Assembly (NCBI GenBank): GCA_946886065.1
Contig: CAMPHU010000281.1
Span: 1-5,633, forward strand
Length of the DNA stretch: 5,633 bases
Direction: 5' to 3'
From: an uncultured Massilia sp.
GTDB lineage: Bacteria; Pseudomonadota; Gammaproteobacteria; Burkholderiales; Burkholderiaceae
This document shows, in pieces, positions 4,717 through 5,633 of the stretch. Made by a program: the position numbers and the translations under genes. The notes below the pieces were generated by a model. The model was not told where the DNA came from, searched no databases, and saw only the letters and a list, made by a program, of their open reading frames with translations. Each line of letters opens with the position of its first letter. The stretch's first letter is position 1.

Positions 4717-5633
4717 ATGAGCGATCACACCAGCAACGATCACCCGGGCGACAGCCGCCTTGCCGCCAACCCGACGGTCAGCAACTGGGAGCGCGACACG
4801 CTCGAAAAGCTCGTGTTCGCCACCGTGCAGGAACGCCGCGCGGCGCGGCGCTGGAGCATCTTCTTCAAGCTCAGTTTCCTGACCGTGGCGCTGCTGGCGC
4901 TGTGGGCGTACTACGACTTCAATTTCGCGGGCACCGGCGACGAAAGCCTGGGCCGCCACACGGCCCTGATCGAAATCAACGGCGAGATCGAGGCGGAAGG
5001 CAGCGGCGCGGCCGATACCGTGATCCCTTCGCTGAACAAGGCGTTTTCCGACTCCGGCTCGGCCGCCGTGGTGCTGCGCATCGACAGCCCGGGCGGCAGC
5101 CCGGTGCAGGCCGGCATCATCGTCGACGAGATCCAGCGCCTCAAGCGCGGCTATCCGGACAAGCCGCTGTACGTGGTGGTGGACGAAATCTGCGCCTCGG
5201 GCGGCTATTACATCGCCTCGGCGGCGGACCGGATCTACGTGAACAAGGCCTCGATCGTCGGCTCGGTGGGCGTGCTGATGGACAGCTTCGGCTTCACCGG
5301 CACCATGGACAAGCTGGGCGTCGAGCGGCGCCTGATGACGGCGGGCGAGAACAAGGGTTTCCTGGATCCCTTCAGCCCGCAGTCCGACAAGCACAAGGCC
5401 CATGCCCAGGCCATGCTCAACGAGATCCACCAGCAATTCATCACGGTGGTGCGCGCCGGGCGCGGCAAGCGCCTGAAGGAAACGCCGGAAACCTTCTCCG
5501 GCCTGTACTGGACCGGCGCCAAGGCGGTCGAGATGGGCCTGGCCGACGGTTTCGGCACCGTCGACACGGTCGCGCGCGACATCGTCAAGGCCGAGGACAT
5601 CGTCGACTACACGGCGCACGAAGGCTTGCCGGA
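4717..5633 (+). CDS. sppA: Membrane-anchored S49 family peptidase, SppA-like (3' end beyond the window)
   Basis: Serine protease of the signal-peptide-peptidase A family, which degrades cleaved signal peptides and other membrane-associated peptides. A charged cytoplasmic N-terminus (ERRAARR, 39-45) precedes one hydrophobic helix at about 48-66, so the catalytic domain should face the periplasm. The catalytic domain has RIDSPGGSP near residues 123-131, the nucleophile S161 in CASGGYYIASAADRI, and IVGSVGVLMD after it. K213 in AGENKGFLDPFSP fits the general base: the Ser-Lys distance of 52 equals that of the short Bacillus SppA (S147, K199). This single-domain form lacks the duplicated domain of E. 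coli SppA. The reading frame stays open to the edge for 305 codons, probably close to complete. The Shine-Dalgarno is weak (AGAG four nt before ATG 4717); the position in the operon and the normal N-terminus support this start. Confidence 0.93.
   Translation, partial: MSDHTSNDHPGDSRLAANPTVSNWERDTLEKLVFATVQERRAARRWSIFFKLSFLTVALLALWAYYDFNFAGTGDESLGRHTALIEINGEIEAEGSGAADTVIPSLNKAFSDSGSAAVVLRIDSPGGSPVQAGIIVDEIQRLKRGYPDKPLYVVVDEICASGGYYIASAADRIYVNKASIVGSVGVLMDSFGFTGTMDKLGVERRLMTAGENKGFLDPFSPQSDKHKAHAQAMLNEIHQQFITVVRAGRGKRLKETPETFSGLYWTGAKAVEMGLADGFGTVDTVARDIVKAEDIVDYTAHEGLP

Noticed and set aside
4225..5619. Minus-strand open frame of 464 codons opposite the Rieske gene and sppA
   Set aside because: It is antisense to two clear genes and spans their junction. 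Its low-complexity His/Ala/Asp/Arg composition is that of a shadow frame.

Overview
The window looks like ordinary core chromosome of a high-GC betaproteobacterium, most likely Burkholderiales and close to Oxalobacteraceae/Massilia. That placement is inferred from GC-rich third codon positions, the style of the RNase E and RluC proteins, and the gene order rluC - HAD phosphatase - Rieske protein - S49 peptidase, which I recall from that group. No mobile element, CRISPR array, tRNA or rRNA is visible.

Layout. Positions 1-1802 (minus strand) hold the first 600 codons of rne (RNase E): the whole catalytic half, the zinc-link and the start of the disordered C-terminal half, with the rest off the left edge. 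Positions 1803-2599 are a long divergent intergenic region of about 800 bp. From 2600 to the right edge four plus-strand genes follow closely: rluC (23S rRNA pseudouridine synthase), a HAD-IA phosphatase of the Gph type, a small Rieske [2Fe-2S] protein, and a membrane-anchored SppA-type S49 peptidase that runs off the right edge. The last three look like one co-transcribed unit. rluC is probably part of it, since no clear terminator separates it from the phosphatase gene.

The most interesting part is the intergenic region. RNase E of E. coli controls its own level through hairpins in a long 5' leader of its mRNA, and rne/rluC are divergent there too. Here the rne-proximal ~420 nt contain several strong dyads: a hairpin with a GNRA loop close to the Shine-Dalgarno, a second perfect hairpin, a 35-nt compound hairpin, and a 103-nt unit in which a 9-bp closing helix encloses three stem-loops. 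Together they suggest a structured autoregulatory rne leader. I cannot assign it to a known RNA family from sequence alone. The rluC-proximal side holds two inverted repeats and a plausible promoter placed so that the ATG at 2600, not the upstream in-frame ATG at 2561, is the likely rluC start.

A second oddity is a perfect 8-bp hairpin lying exactly between the Shine-Dalgarno and the ATG of the HAD phosphatase gene. Folding it would shorten an otherwise overlong 25-nt spacing to 6 nt.
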